From the IMG/VR virus record IMGVR_UViG_3300042934_000779, positions 1 to 38,814 of that record: a stretch of DNA of 38,814 nucleotides; one strand, written 5' to 3'. Position numbers and translations under genes: made by a program. The stretch's first letter is position 1. Every line of letters begins with the position of its first letter. The stretch is from a virus. Shown here piece after piece: positions 1 through 6,849 of the stretch. The notes beneath the pieces were generated by a model. It worked only from the letters and a program-made list of their open reading frames with translations. It had not been told where the DNA came from and ran no database searches.

Positions 1-127
1 TATTGGGAATTGTGGAATCAAACGATTTTTCAAATTTGGTTGATGTGGTGTTTGATGCCATTCCTAGTAAGTTTTTCGAAAGAATCACGGAAGGCTTCGA
101 AGAACAAATTGAAGAAACGAATGCCTA
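1..127. repeat. Terminal direct repeat, left copy (circular overlap)
   Basis: These 127 bases are identical to 38688-38814. The exact length of 127 is a common maximum k-mer in short-read assemblers, and the overlap lies inside an open reading frame. I therefore read it as the assembly overlap of a circular or circularly permuted molecule, not as a physical terminal repeat. Removing one copy gives 38,687 bp. Confidence 0.93.
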
Positions 128-179
128 TAACAAAAATCCACTAGCTTATTACGGAATGTCGGAAAGAGATTTTCTATAG
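1..179 (+). CDS. Hypothetical phage protein, C-terminal part (gene crosses the window ends)
   Basis: This is the end of the gene that begins at 38504. Codons run from position 3 (TTG GGA ATT) to TAG at 177-179. Position 3 corresponds to 38690, which is in frame with the ATG at 38504, so the joined product is 120 aa. The end of the protein is acidic and aromatic and finishes RDFL. I do not recognise a family. It stands at the end of the short early gene run behind the Cro-like gene, 15 bp before the Gp157-like gene. Confidence 0.8.
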   Translation, partial: LGIVESNDFSNLVDVVFDAIPSKFFERITEGFEEQIEETNAYNKNPLAYYGMSERDFL

Positions 180-194
180 AAAGGACAATGATTC

Positions 195-674
195 ATGCGG
201 TTATATGATTTAACACAGTCTTATTTGCAAGTACTGGAAATGGCTGAAGATATGGAAATGGAAGTGTTGAAAGATACGTTAGAATCCATTCAGGATGCGA
301 TTGAGGATAAAGCGGAAAACCTAGCAAAGTTAATCCGGTGTTTAGAAGCTGATGCCAAGATTTTAAAGGAAGAAGAATCTCGTTTAGCAGATCGTCGTAA
401 ATCGTTTGAAAATCGTATCGCTAGTTGTAAAGAGTATCTACAAAATCAAATGGAGGTTGCTGGATTGGATAAAGTGAAACGTCCTACCGTTACGGTATCC
501 ATCCAAAGCAATCCTCCAAGCGTGGAAGTAATCGATGAAAGTCTAATTCCATCTGAGTACATGGTACCGCAACCAAGCAAGATTGACAAGAAGTCCATTT
601 TAACCGCTTTAAAAGATGGCTTAGTCATTGAAGGTTGCACTATGAAACAAGGGAAGGGGCTACGGATTAAATGA
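195..674 (+). CDS. Siphovirus Gp157-like protein
   Basis: The 159-aa product looks like the Sipho_Gp157 family. A long, highly charged coiled coil occupies about residues 10-90, followed by a compact basic C-terminal domain of about 70 residues (GLDKVKRPTVTVSI to the end). Family members are early proteins next to recombination genes; a role in phage resistance was suggested for a streptococcal member, but the biochemistry is unclear. Here it lies just upstream of the ERF annealing gene. An AAAGGACA sequence precedes the ATG. The stop overlaps the next start as ATGA, so translation is probably coupled. Confidence 0.82.
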   Translation: MRLYDLTQSYLQVLEMAEDMEMEVLKDTLESIQDAIEDKAENLAKLIRCLEADAKILKEEESRLADRRKSFENRIASCKEYLQNQMEVAGLDKVKRPTVTVSIQSNPPSVEVIDESLIPSEYMVPQPSKIDKKSILTALKDGLVIEGCTMKQGKGLRIK

Positions 675-808
675 CCATCTACTTAATTAATGGTAAGCCC
701 CATATTGCAGCACATAACGGCTATCAAGCCATTTCTGAATATGAATACCATATGGCCATTGAACAAGGCGAAATAGACACAGTAGAGGACGTGAACCTGT
801 ATGACTGA
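671..808 (+). CDS. Small hypothetical protein (45 aa)
   Basis: A 45-aa frame (MTIYLINGKP to VNLYD) begins in an ATGA overlap with the upstream gene and ends 8 bp inside the ERF gene. It fills the gap exactly, with both ends coupled as is usual in phage operons. It is acidic and has no recognisable domain. The tight packing is the main evidence that it is real. Confidence 0.65.
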   Translation: MTIYLINGKPHIAAHNGYQAISEYEYHMAIEQGEIDTVEDVNLYD

Positions 809-1481
809 ACAAATCGATGTTATTGAACCAATCCCAGCACCACCTGTAAAGCTTAATTTATTTCAAAAGATTCATGCTGTCATGCAAGATGTAGAATACC
901 TTCAAAAGGACGATAACATTAGCTTTGGTCAAACAAAATACAGAGCTATCTCAGAAGAAAAAGTCACGTCTACGGTACGTGCAAGCCTTTTAAAACACGG
1001 TTTAGTTATTCTCCCGGTGGAGCAAGACCACCATCGGGAAGGTACTCTTTCAACGGTTAATACGAAATACAAAATTGTTGATATCGATACAGGGAATTAT
1101 GAAGTCTTAGTCTCCAGTGGAACAGGAGCTGACACGCAGGATAAAGGTGTCGGTAAAGCGATGACCTACTCTTATAAATACTTACTACTTAGAACATTCG
1201 CGATTCCTACTGGAGAAGATCCTGACAAAATTTCTTCTGCCGAATTAGATGCTAAACAAAATGCACTGATATCTTCTAAAGAATTAGGAGACCTGAAAGT
1301 GACTGTACTTGAATTCGCCAAGCTTAGAGGGAAAACAGATGCTGATGTTTATGAAGCCTTACACATTGCCGATGTGACGAAATTAACCTCGATGGAAGCA
1401 AAAGAGGTTATTGCAAAAGTAAAAGGTTGGATTGTTTCAGCGAAAAAAGAAATCGCTAAGAAAGAAAAGCAAGGCGCATAG
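801..1481 (+). CDS. erf: ERF-family single-strand annealing protein
   Basis: The 226-aa product carries the ERF signature at about residues 107-127 (GTGADTQDKGVGKA followed by TYSYKY), then FAIPTGEDPD at 133-142. ERF proteins bind single-stranded DNA and anneal complementary strands. They promote phage genome circularisation and RecA-independent recombination, usually as rings. The tail after about residue 145 is lysine-rich and likely flexible. Context supports the call: a Gp157-like gene lies upstream and an SSB lies in the same early region. No partner 5'-3' exonuclease of the lambda Exo or RecE type is recognised. Confidence 0.9.
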   Translation: MTEQIDVIEPIPAPPVKLNLFQKIHAVMQDVEYLQKDDNISFGQTKYRAISEEKVTSTVRASLLKHGLVILPVEQDHHREGTLSTVNTKYKIVDIDTGNYEVLVSSGTGADTQDKGVGKAMTYSYKYLLLRTFAIPTGEDPDKISSAELDAKQNALISSKELGDLKVTVLEFAKLRGKTDADVYEALHIADVTKLTSMEAKEVIAKVKGWIVSAKKEIAKKEKQGA

Positions 1482-1488
1482 AGAAGGG

Positions 1489-1510
1489 AAGGGGAGAAAT
1501 CCCCTTTCTT
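1489..1510 (+). terminator. Weak hairpin after the ERF gene
   Basis: AAGGGG (1489-1494) pairs with CCCCTT (1501-1506) around a 6-nt loop, followed by TCTT and not by a real U tract. It could slow or partly stop transcription, or stabilise the upstream mRNA. A strong intrinsic terminator is unlikely. Confidence 0.35.
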
Positions 1511-1530
1511 AATAAAAGGGAGTGGGACAA

Positions 1531-1650
1531 GTGGGTGTTTTGGTTACTGGAGTTATATGTCTTGTCGTATTATCCACCATTGTTTTAACATTCATGATTT
1601 TACCTAAAAAGATTCAGGCTACCATCTTAGATCGGATTGACCACATATGA
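1531..1650 (+). CDS. Small single-pass membrane protein (39 aa)
   Basis: A GTG start with GGGAG 8 bp upstream opens a 39-aa frame. Residues 2-25 form one hydrophobic helix (VLVTGVICLVVLSTIVLTF), followed by a short basic/polar tail (PKKIQATILDRIDHI). The stop overlaps the next ATG as ATGA. Small membrane proteins like this are common in early phage operons. No function can be assigned. Confidence 0.65.
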   Translation: MGVLVTGVICLVVLSTIVLTFMILPKKIQATILDRIDHI

Positions 1651-1859
1651 TTACAACGGTCCGTAGATATCATAAGCACGAAATAGAAGCTGCTGTTGCC
1701 GAATTAGAGAAGCGTGGGTTTGAGTTGATATTCCCTATCACAGAGGTTACGAAAATTGGTACTTCATCCAGTCAATATAAGTACTCGAAGGGTCGCTATC
1801 AGAATCGCCAATCGAATATGAGTAGTGGTTACATAGCGAAGTTGAGGATAGGCGAATGA
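1647..1859 (+). CDS. Hypothetical protein (70 aa)
   Basis: The 70-aa basic protein has an N-terminal helix followed by a probable short strand (GFELIFPITEV) and a Ser/Tyr/Gln-rich C-terminus. It is coupled to both neighbours (ATGA at each end). No domain is recognised. Confidence 0.6.
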   Translation: MITTVRRYHKHEIEAAVAELEKRGFELIFPITEVTKIGTSSSQYKYSKGRYQNRQSNMSSGYIAKLRIGE

Positions 1860-2068
1860 ACGGAGAACACTTTCGGGAATACATTGAAATCATTTGTTTG
1901 AGTACTCATTCATCGAAAGCAGACATAGCTCGATACTTAGAGGTTACTCCAGAGTTAGTTTGGGGGACTTGGCAAAAAACAGGATTACCACGAACGAAAT
2001 ATTCCTTAGTGATTGCTAGGTTAAAAGAATACGTGAGGAGGGTAGACTATGATAATGGATGTTTATAA
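1856..2068 (+). CDS. Small protein with a possible helix-turn-helix (70 aa)
   Basis: The 70-aa product contains a stretch compatible with a helix-turn-helix at residues 17-45 (THSSKADIARYLEVTPELV, then WQKTGLP). Such folds bind DNA, but I cannot assign a family. Its start overlaps the upstream stop, and its 3' end overlaps the next small gene by 20 bp. Confidence 0.6.
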   Translation: MNGEHFREYIEIICLSTHSSKADIARYLEVTPELVWGTWQKTGLPRTKYSLVIARLKEYVRRVDYDNGCL

Positions 2069-2192
2069 CTGCGAGGACTGCGGTAGAGCCTTTGCAGTAG
2101 AGAAGGATGATGAACCTACTTGTTGCCCTGTTTGTGAAGCAGAGATCTGGGAGTATAGCCATACTGTAAAATGTGAATTGGTTAAGGAATAG
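2049..2192 (+). CDS. Small zinc-ribbon protein (47 aa)
   Basis: A 47-aa frame with CxxC at residues 8-11 (CEDC) and C-C-x-x-C at 25-29 (CCPVC), the spacing of a rubredoxin-like or zinc-ribbon fold that holds one Zn2+. An AGGAGGG site lies 7-8 bp before the ATG at 2049; a second in-frame ATG at 2055 is possible. Such mini zinc ribbons are common in Firmicute phages. Role unknown. Confidence 0.72.
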   Translation: MIMDVYNCEDCGRAFAVEKDDEPTCCPVCEAEIWEYSHTVKCELVKE

Positions 2193-2309
2193 ACTTACCA
2201 ACATTTAATTCATATAGTAACAGGATCACTGGTACTTTCACTATTGGTGAAATGAGTAATATAAATTAGTGAACAGTAGAAGGCTATTGCGACATAAAGG
2301 ATGATGAAA

Positions 2310-2648
2310 ATGGAAAGATGTGAAGGTTGTCAAAAAGTATTCAAACGCATGAAAGATGATTTCTTATTTTGTGGTGAATGTGTTATGGGTAAAAGAACGG
2401 TTGAATGGTTTCTAGCAAAGGAAAATGAATTCGGAATTGAGACAATCGGGCTCGAGTCGATTGATGAATATGGTGACTTACATCGCATCATAGGATATAA
2501 CGGTATCTTAAAGGGTGATAAAGTTAAGTATCAAGATGTGGAATACACAGTTGTTATGGTGTCGAGAATGGGTCATTTTGGCTTATCTGACACAGGGCAA
2601 TTACCTTATACAAAAAGTGTTTATCCAAATGAAGTCAAAGGAGGATGA
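2310..2648 (+). CDS. Hypothetical zinc-finger-like protein (112 aa)
   Basis: ATGs occur at 2301, 2304 and 2310. The AAAGG at 2296-2300 is correctly spaced only for 2310, so I chose that start (MERCEGC). The N-terminus has CxxC at residues 4-7 and a second CxxC about 15 residues on (FCGEC), which together make a zinc-binding knuckle. The remaining part is mixed and probably beta-rich, with no family I recognise. A 117-bp gap separates it from the zinc-ribbon gene upstream. Confidence 0.65.
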   Translation: MERCEGCQKVFKRMKDDFLFCGECVMGKRTVEWFLAKENEFGIETIGLESIDEYGDLHRIIGYNGILKGDKVKYQDVEYTVVMVSRMGHFGLSDTGQLPYTKSVYPNEVKGG

Positions 2649-2875
2649 TGGGGAGAATGAAAGTAGTAGATAAATTGACTTTATTACTAAAGGAAAAACA
2701 CGGTAGGAAACTTGATTTAAAAAATGATGTTTATTACCTGTTCTTAAAGGGTGGAGTATTCTCCTTGTATTATGATGAAGATGAAAAAACTGTAAAAGTT
2801 AATGTTGAATTTTTACCAGAAGATAACACTTTTGTTTATTTTGATGACACAGACTTAGAAAGTCTTATGTCGTAA
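2648..2875 (+). CDS. Hypothetical acidic protein (75 aa)
   Basis: The frame encodes a small acidic alpha/beta protein ending EDNTFVYFDDTDLESLMS. The start is uncertain. AAAGGAGG at 2637-2644 directly abuts an ATG at 2645, is 3 bp from the ATG at 2648 and 12 bp from the ATG at 2657; I list 2648 as a compromise. It is the last gene of this rightward early block and converges on the leftward ribbon-helix-helix gene. No domain is recognised. Confidence 0.6.
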   Translation: MGRMKVVDKLTLLLKEKHGRKLDLKNDVYYLFLKGGVFSLYYDEDEKTVKVNVEFLPEDNTFVYFDDTDLESLMS

Positions 2876-2892
2876 TCCGATGATATAGCGAT

Positions 2893-2917
2893 AGAGGGAG
2901 TTTACTTTTCTCCCTCT
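2893..2917. terminator. Possible bidirectional hairpin between convergent genes
   Basis: AGAGGGAG (2893-2900) and CTCCCTCT (2910-2917) form a perfect 8-bp stem with a 9-nt loop. The right arm lies inside the end of the leftward gene, a usual position for a terminator between convergent genes. There is no long U tract on either strand, so efficiency is doubtful. Confidence 0.4.
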
Positions 2918-3081
2918 TCATCCTCTAATTCCATAGCTTTTAAGATTAATTGTCTTATAGCTTCAGAACGGTTCTTGATTCGGTTTTCAAACTGGAAGTC
3001 CTCAACCTTCTGTAGTAGATCATCGTCAATTGTAATATTAATAATCGGTTTAGCATTTGGGGTTTTCTTGTGGCCAGCCAT
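2902..3081 (-). CDS. Ribbon-helix-helix DNA-binding protein, leftward (59 aa)
   Basis: This leftward frame has AAAGGAG correctly spaced before its ATG. The 59-aa product reads as a classic Arc/CopG-type ribbon-helix-helix: beta strand at about residues 12-19 (PIINITID), helix A (DDLLQKVEDF), a turn with NRSE, then helix B (AIRQLILKAMEL) and an acidic tail. Such proteins dimerise and bind tandem short repeats through the strand. It diverges from a second ribbon-helix-helix gene at 3286, and a repeat array lies between them. Autoregulation or cross-regulation is likely. Confidence 0.85.
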   Translation of the reverse strand: MAGHKKTPNAKPIINITIDDDLLQKVEDFQFENRIKNRSEAIRQLILKAMELEDEEGEK

Positions 3082-3133
3082 AGAAACAACTCCTTTTTTT
3101 TAAACAGTTTAGGAAAGATAGTCCTTAACCTAC

Positions 3134-3260
3134 ATTATACACAGTTAACAAAATAATATACCACTAGACCACTAAAAATACGTCTTAAGACCTAGATGAA
3201 ACCACTAGACCACTAGACTTTAGAGGTGTAGAATAGGGATATGCACCAACAGACCAACAA
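3134..3260. promoter_or_regulatory. Divergent promoter region with three period-8 operator repeats
   Basis: Three sites share a doubled 8-bp unit: ACCACTAGACCACTAA (3160-3175), ACCACTAGACCACTAG (3201-3216) and a variant ACCAACAGACCAACAA (3245-3260). They are spaced 41 and 44 bp apart, about four helical turns. A rightward promoter fits TAGACC (3206-3211), a 17-bp spacer and TAGAAT (3229-3234). A leftward -10 (TATAAT) lies at 3139-3134. The first site covers the leftward -35 zone, the second covers the rightward -35, and the third follows the rightward start. GTCTTAAGAC at 3182-3191 is a perfect palindrome. Confidence 0.7.
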
Positions 3261-3285
3261 GTTAGTGCTTTAAAGGAGGGTTGTT

Positions 3286-3441
3286 ATGAAAAAGCCATGG
3301 GTTACATTAACCATTGACCAAGAGTTACTGGATAAGTTGGACAATGAACGTCGAAAGAAAATCACTCAAGAGAATAAAGACATTTCACGTTCAGCTTACC
3401 TGAGTGATCTATTAAGAAAAGGATTGAAGGTGGCGAAATAA
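3286..3441 (+). CDS. Ribbon-helix-helix DNA-binding protein, rightward (51 aa)
   Basis: A 51-aa frame with AAAGGAGGG before its ATG. It has a strand (PWVTLTID), helix A (QELLDKLDNERRKK), a turn with RSAY and helix B (LSDLLRKGLKV), which fits a ribbon-helix-helix. It differs clearly from the leftward protein at 2902-3081. Its stop overlaps the nuclease start as TAATG, so the two are translated together. The arrangement of regulator plus nuclease resembles a toxin-antitoxin pair in form only. Confidence 0.8.
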   Translation: MKKPWVTLTIDQELLDKLDNERRKKITQENKDISRSAYLSDLLRKGLKVAK

Positions 3442-4037
3442 TGGGAGTAGGGATCACTGAAAAATTATTGAAACATTTGTATGTGAATCGTGGTTTATCA
3501 GACGCAGAGATTGCTAGTTTCGTAGGTTTAGACCGAACAGCTATAGTCAGGATGCGTAATTCTTTCGAAATCGTAGCTAGAAAAAGCTTAGGCGAAGTGG
3601 GAGAAGAATATGTGGAGGAAAAACTAAGAGAACTTGGTCATGATGTCCGAAACATGAATGGTCATTCTAAGACGAGTATTTTTGATTTATTGGCAGATGG
3701 GGGAACAAGAATTGAGGTAAAAACAGCAAAAAACACAAACGGTTCCTTTGTTTTCTCTCTCTCAAATAAAGAAGAATGTAATCAGATTGAATCGGATTAC
3801 CGAATACGGTTAACGAATGGTAGAACGCGCAAGTTATATAGAAAAACCTGTGATTTTATTGTGTGCGTAGGGATTAAGAATAATACCTTTTATCCCTATA
3901 TCATCCCTTCCAGTGAAATCAACGATAAATTACAAGGGATTAGAATTTCACCTTCGATTAATACAAAATATGCTCACTATTATCAACAGTGGGATCAAAT
4001 AAAAAAGCCCGATGTTGGCGCATCGGACCCAAAATAA
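3441..4037 (+). CDS. Putative PD-(D/E)XK nuclease with N-terminal helix-turn-helix
   Basis: The 198-aa product starts with a small helix-turn-helix (residues 15-42, LSDAEIASFVGLDRTAIVRM). A restriction-endonuclease-like core follows: acidic helix at 51-66 (GEVGEEYVEEKL), Asp at 82 (FDLLA), and the E-V-K triad part at 92-94 (IEVKTAK). These match the alpha-beta core with E...D...ExK of Mrr-like or Holliday-junction-type nucleases. The exact substrate is unknown. It is translationally coupled to the ribbon-helix-helix protein at 3286. It may process DNA during replication or act on host or rival DNA. Confidence 0.65.
   Translation: MGVGITEKLLKHLYVNRGLSDAEIASFVGLDRTAIVRMRNSFEIVARKSLGEVGEEYVEEKLRELGHDVRNMNGHSKTSIFDLLADGGTRIEVKTAKNTNGSFVFSLSNKEECNQIESDYRIRLTNGRTRKLYRKTCDFIVCVGIKNNTFYPYIIPSSEINDKLQGIRISPSINTKYAHYYQQWDQIKKPDVGASDPK
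4007..4028 (-). terminator. Possible leftward terminator
   Basis: CCGATG (4009-4014) and CATCGG (4021-4026) flank a 6-nt loop, with six A residues on the left that would read as a U tract on the leftward transcript. It sits in the 3' end of the rightward nuclease gene. No leftward gene is seen to its right nearby, so it may block stray antisense reading. Confidence 0.4.
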
Positions 4038-4094
4038 AACAACTTATTATTAATATATCATATTGGACAAGTTTTATACCAAGGAAGTGAAAGA

Positions 4095-4868
4095 ATGGCA
4101 AAATATAGAGCAGTCCACACTACGTTTTGGGATGATGCTTTTGTTCTGGATCTCACTCCAGAGGAAAAATATTTTTATCTCTATCTCATGACAAACGATA
4201 AAACCACTCAATGCGGAATTTATGAGCTTCCTAAACGAGTAATGGAAATGCAGACTGGGTATCATCGTGAAACCATCGATAAATTGTTAAAACGGTTTAT
4301 GGAATACAAAAAGGTGGATTATAACGATTCAACTAAAGAAGTCATGATGATAAATTGGGCAAAATATAACTTCATCAACTCACCAAAGGTCAAAAAGTGT
4401 ATCCAAAAAGAATTAGAATCTATTAAACATACACCTTTTAAAGACTTGTATTTAAGTAATTTAATACAGTATGGATACCGTATCGATACCGTATCCATAG
4501 ACTATGGGGAAAAAGAAAAAGAAAAAGAAAAACAAAAAGAAAAACAAAAAGAAAAAGAAACAGTAGGCGACGCTGTGAATCCTTATGATTTTTATCAACA
4601 AAATTTTGGGGTTTTAAATTCTTTTGTTGCTGAAGATATCGGAAGTTGGGTAGATGAAACAAACGAGATTTTGGTTGTAGAAGCAATGAAGATAGCTTTG
4701 CAAAATCAAAAGCCTTGGAGATATGCGACAGGAATCTTAAAAGATTGGTACAACCATAATATTAAGACATTACATGATATTCAAGCCCATGAGAAAAAAT
4801 TCAAAGCAAAACAAGAAAAACAAGAACAATCTAAACCTCATACGAAAGAAATGGAGGGTATCTTTTGA
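4095..4868 (+). CDS. DnaD-like replication initiation / helicase-loading protein
   Basis: The 257-aa product has the two-part plan of phage DnaD-like loaders. The N-terminal winged-helix-like region (1-95) begins MAKYRAVHTTFWDD. A very charged KE/KQ repeat linker spans about 139-155. A DnaD C-terminal domain (162-222: NPYDFYQQNFG, then KPWRYATGILKDWY) follows. DnaD-type proteins bind the origin and recruit the DnaB-like helicase, and the helicase gene follows with a 4-bp overlap. The linker is coded by A-rich hexamer repeats. Just before it sits a tandem palindromic repeat that may be the origin. Confidence 0.85.
   Translation: MAKYRAVHTTFWDDAFVLDLTPEEKYFYLYLMTNDKTTQCGIYELPKRVMEMQTGYHRETIDKLLKRFMEYKKVDYNDSTKEVMMINWAKYNFINSPKVKKCIQKELESIKHTPFKDLYLSNLIQYGYRIDTVSIDYGEKEKEKEKQKEKQKEKETVGDAVNPYDFYQQNFGVLNSFVAEDIGSWVDETNEILVVEAMKIALQNQKPWRYATGILKDWYNHNIKTLHDIQAHEKKFKAKQEKQEQSKPHTKEMEGIF
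4474..4495. repeat. Tandem 11-bp palindromes, candidate replication origin
   Basis: Two adjacent copies of GATACCGTATC (4474-4484 and 4485-4495) are each palindromic around a central C. They lie inside the DnaD-like gene, after an AT-rich stretch (about 4430-4470) and before an A-rich repeat (about 4508-4561). Lambda O carries its origin iterons inside its own gene, so this is a reasonable origin candidate. No binding data are available. Confidence 0.45.
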
Positions 4869-6157
4869 ACAAATTTGCCTTCCAGTATGAAAATGAGTGC
4901 TTTGCTCTAGGTTGTATTCTTAACGATCCATCTTTGCTAGATGAAACGACTCTTTTGCCTTATCACTTCTTAGATAAGCAGAACCATGAGTTGTTCAAAA
5001 CCATGAAGATGTTAAAAGCGAACGGGGAAGATATCAACATTATTTCCTTAGCTCAGCTGGGTGAAAGTGAAGCTATGAAGTTTGGTGGTATTGACCATAT
5101 TTCAAGTATCTCACAAAGTGTACCGAGTTATACGATATTTGAACAATATCAAAAAAATGTTATTGATTTTCATACCATTCAAAAAGCCCAGGGTATCGTT
5201 CAAAATTTTATGGAATCATCCAAAGAACGACATCACATGATGGACCTGCAGCAATTATTGAATGATATTACGGTCATGGAAATTGAAACGGTAAAGAAAA
5301 AAGAAACCTTTAAAGAATTGTTAGCCGATAGAATGGATTACCACTATAACACTCCGAAATCAGGTCTTAGCGGTGTCCATACGGGATTCTTAAATATCAA
5401 TATATTCACCGATGGATGGCAACCTAGCGACTTAATCATTATTGGAGCTAGACCGTCAATGGGGAAAACGGCTTTTGTCTTAAATAGCCTATTGAACGGG
5501 AGTCAAAAAGATAATGTATTCGGCACCTTCTTCTCCATTGAGATGGCCAAAGGACAAGTAATTGATCGTTTAATTGCGATGGAATCTGGAATCAATCTTA
5601 TGAAAATGAGAAACCCGAATAAAACCTTTGATGAAGCCGAATGGACGAAATACAGTCAAGCTGTTGGGAAACTCGAAAAACTATCGATGGATATTCGAGA
5701 CGAATATACAGTACCGACCATTCGAGCTGCTATCAAAAAGAACTTAAAAGAACATCCAGACAAAAAGCATGTCATTGCTATCGATTTCTTAACGCTCATT
5801 AAACCGGTTCATCCGAGTGGGAATGTTCATGTAGATGTAACCAACATCATACAAGACTTAAAGCAAATCACGAAGGATATGAACGTACCCATTATCGTAT
5901 TAGCCCAATTGAATCGAGATGTGGAAAAGAGGCAGGATAAACGTCCAGGAATGAGTGATATTCGAGAATCGGGAAGTATTGAACAAATAGCTGATTTAAT
6001 AGCCTTCCTATATCGGGATGAATATTACGATGCCGAAACCGAAAACAAAGGAATTACGGAAATCATTATTGCGAAGAATCGGAACGGATCTCTCGGAACT
6101 GTAAAACTAAAATTCCAAAAACAAACCAACATTTTTCGTGATGTGGTTATAGGATGA
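4865..6157 (+). CDS. dnaB: Replicative DNA helicase, DnaB family
   Basis: The 430-aa product is a complete DnaB-type hexameric helicase. The N-terminal collar domain (about 1-110) begins NKFAFQYENE. The RecA-like motor has Walker A GARPSMGKT at 194-202, Walker B near residue 300 (VIAIDFLTLI), the motif with LAQLNRDVEKR, and the DIRESGSIEQIAD arginine-finger region. It unwinds DNA ahead of the phage fork and is loaded by the upstream DnaD-like protein. The start is TTG with GGAGGG 7 bp upstream, overlapping the previous stop, so coupled translation is likely. Confidence 0.96.
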   Translation: MNKFAFQYENECFALGCILNDPSLLDETTLLPYHFLDKQNHELFKTMKMLKANGEDINIISLAQLGESEAMKFGGIDHISSISQSVPSYTIFEQYQKNVIDFHTIQKAQGIVQNFMESSKERHHMMDLQQLLNDITVMEIETVKKKETFKELLADRMDYHYNTPKSGLSGVHTGFLNINIFTDGWQPSDLIIIGARPSMGKTAFVLNSLLNGSQKDNVFGTFFSIEMAKGQVIDRLIAMESGINLMKMRNPNKTFDEAEWTKYSQAVGKLEKLSMDIRDEYTVPTIRAAIKKNLKEHPDKKHVIAIDFLTLIKPVHPSGNVHVDVTNIIQDLKQITKDMNVPIIVLAQLNRDVEKRQDKRPGMSDIRESGSIEQIADLIAFLYRDEYYDAETENKGITEIIIAKNRNGSLGTVKLKFQKQTNIFRDVVIG

Positions 6158-6357
6158 CGATACAAGAAATTTATCTGATAGCCAAAAAGGAGAACCACTA
6201 TTCATTAGTGCTATTAATTGAATTTCTCACACTGGAGAAAAAGGTCTTGAAGGGAAATGACACCGAGGACAAGCTTACATACTACCTTCAAGACAAATTT
6301 CACAGGAAAATGAATAACCATTTAGCTGAATATGAGGTGAAACGAAATGCCAATTAA
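6154..6357 (+). CDS. Hypothetical protein (67 aa)
   Basis: A 67-aa frame coupled to the helicase by an ATGA overlap; it overlaps the next gene by 11 bp. The product is helical, basic at the C-terminus, and has no domain I recognise. Position suggests a replication accessory role, but that is inference only. Confidence 0.6.
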   Translation: MTIQEIYLIAKKENHYSLVLLIEFLTLEKKVLKGNDTEDKLTYYLQDKFHRKMNNHLAEYEVKRNAN

Positions 6358-6625
6358 ATATATCGACGAGGATACTATTAAGCCTTTTGAATTTAAACCA
6401 TTAGAAAATGACCATGTAACACCAAAACATTACCACATAGGAAATATTGATGTAATTGAGTTTTTAGAACGGTATTTTCCAGAAAACAAATTTACGGTAG
6501 CTGAAGGTTTTTATATCGGGAATATTTTGAAATATGTTTGTCGGCATAAAGAAAAGGGCGGTATGGCCGATTTAGAAAAGGCTGAAAAATATCTTCATAA
6601 ACTTATGGAGGGCATGAAGATATGA
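6347..6625 (+). CDS. DUF3310-family protein
   Basis: The 92-aa product matches the DUF3310 pattern: an N-terminal PKHYHIGNIDVIEFLE motif (about 26-41), then FYIGNILKYVCRHKEKGG (about 54-71), then a helix DLEKAEKYLHKLM. The family is common in phages and is sometimes annotated as a nucleotide kinase, although its activity is not well shown. It overlaps both neighbours and lies between helicase and HNH genes. Confidence 0.85.
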   Translation: MPIKYIDEDTIKPFEFKPLENDHVTPKHYHIGNIDVIEFLERYFPENKFTVAEGFYIGNILKYVCRHKEKGGMADLEKAEKYLHKLMEGMKI

Positions 6626-6849
6626 CAGAATTACAAAAAATGGTCAATGATTTAAGTGACCAACTTAATAAAGAACGTCAAGCCAAAGAATGGGCTCAAC
6701 AGGAATATGCCAGGGTATTAAGCGAGTTGGAACAAAAGGATTATGATTTGCAGAATTATAAAAAGTACTATGAAAGTATTCAAAGGTCGATGGAAGGGTT
6801 TGAAAGAGAAAACAAAGCTTTGCGGGAACTTGTTAGATTATGGATGTAA
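6622..6849 (+). CDS. Coiled-coil hypothetical protein (75 aa)
   Basis: The whole 75-aa product looks like one long charged helix with a heptad pattern (residues 5-70), probably a dimeric coiled coil. It overlaps both neighbours by a few bases. No function can be assigned. Confidence 0.6.
   Translation: MTELQKMVNDLSDQLNKERQAKEWAQQEYARVLSELEQKDYDLQNYKKYYESIQRSMEGFERENKALRELVRLWM

Noticed and set aside
1-127. Physical direct terminal repeats such as in T7-like phages
   Set aside because: The length equals a common assembler k-mer, the repeat lies inside one reading frame, and the terminase, portal and head genes point to an SPP1-like headful system.
4508-4561. CRISPR-like or tandem repeat array of AAAGAA/AAACAA units
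   Set aside because: The repeats are short, without spacers, and encode the lysine-glutamate linker of the DnaD-like protein.
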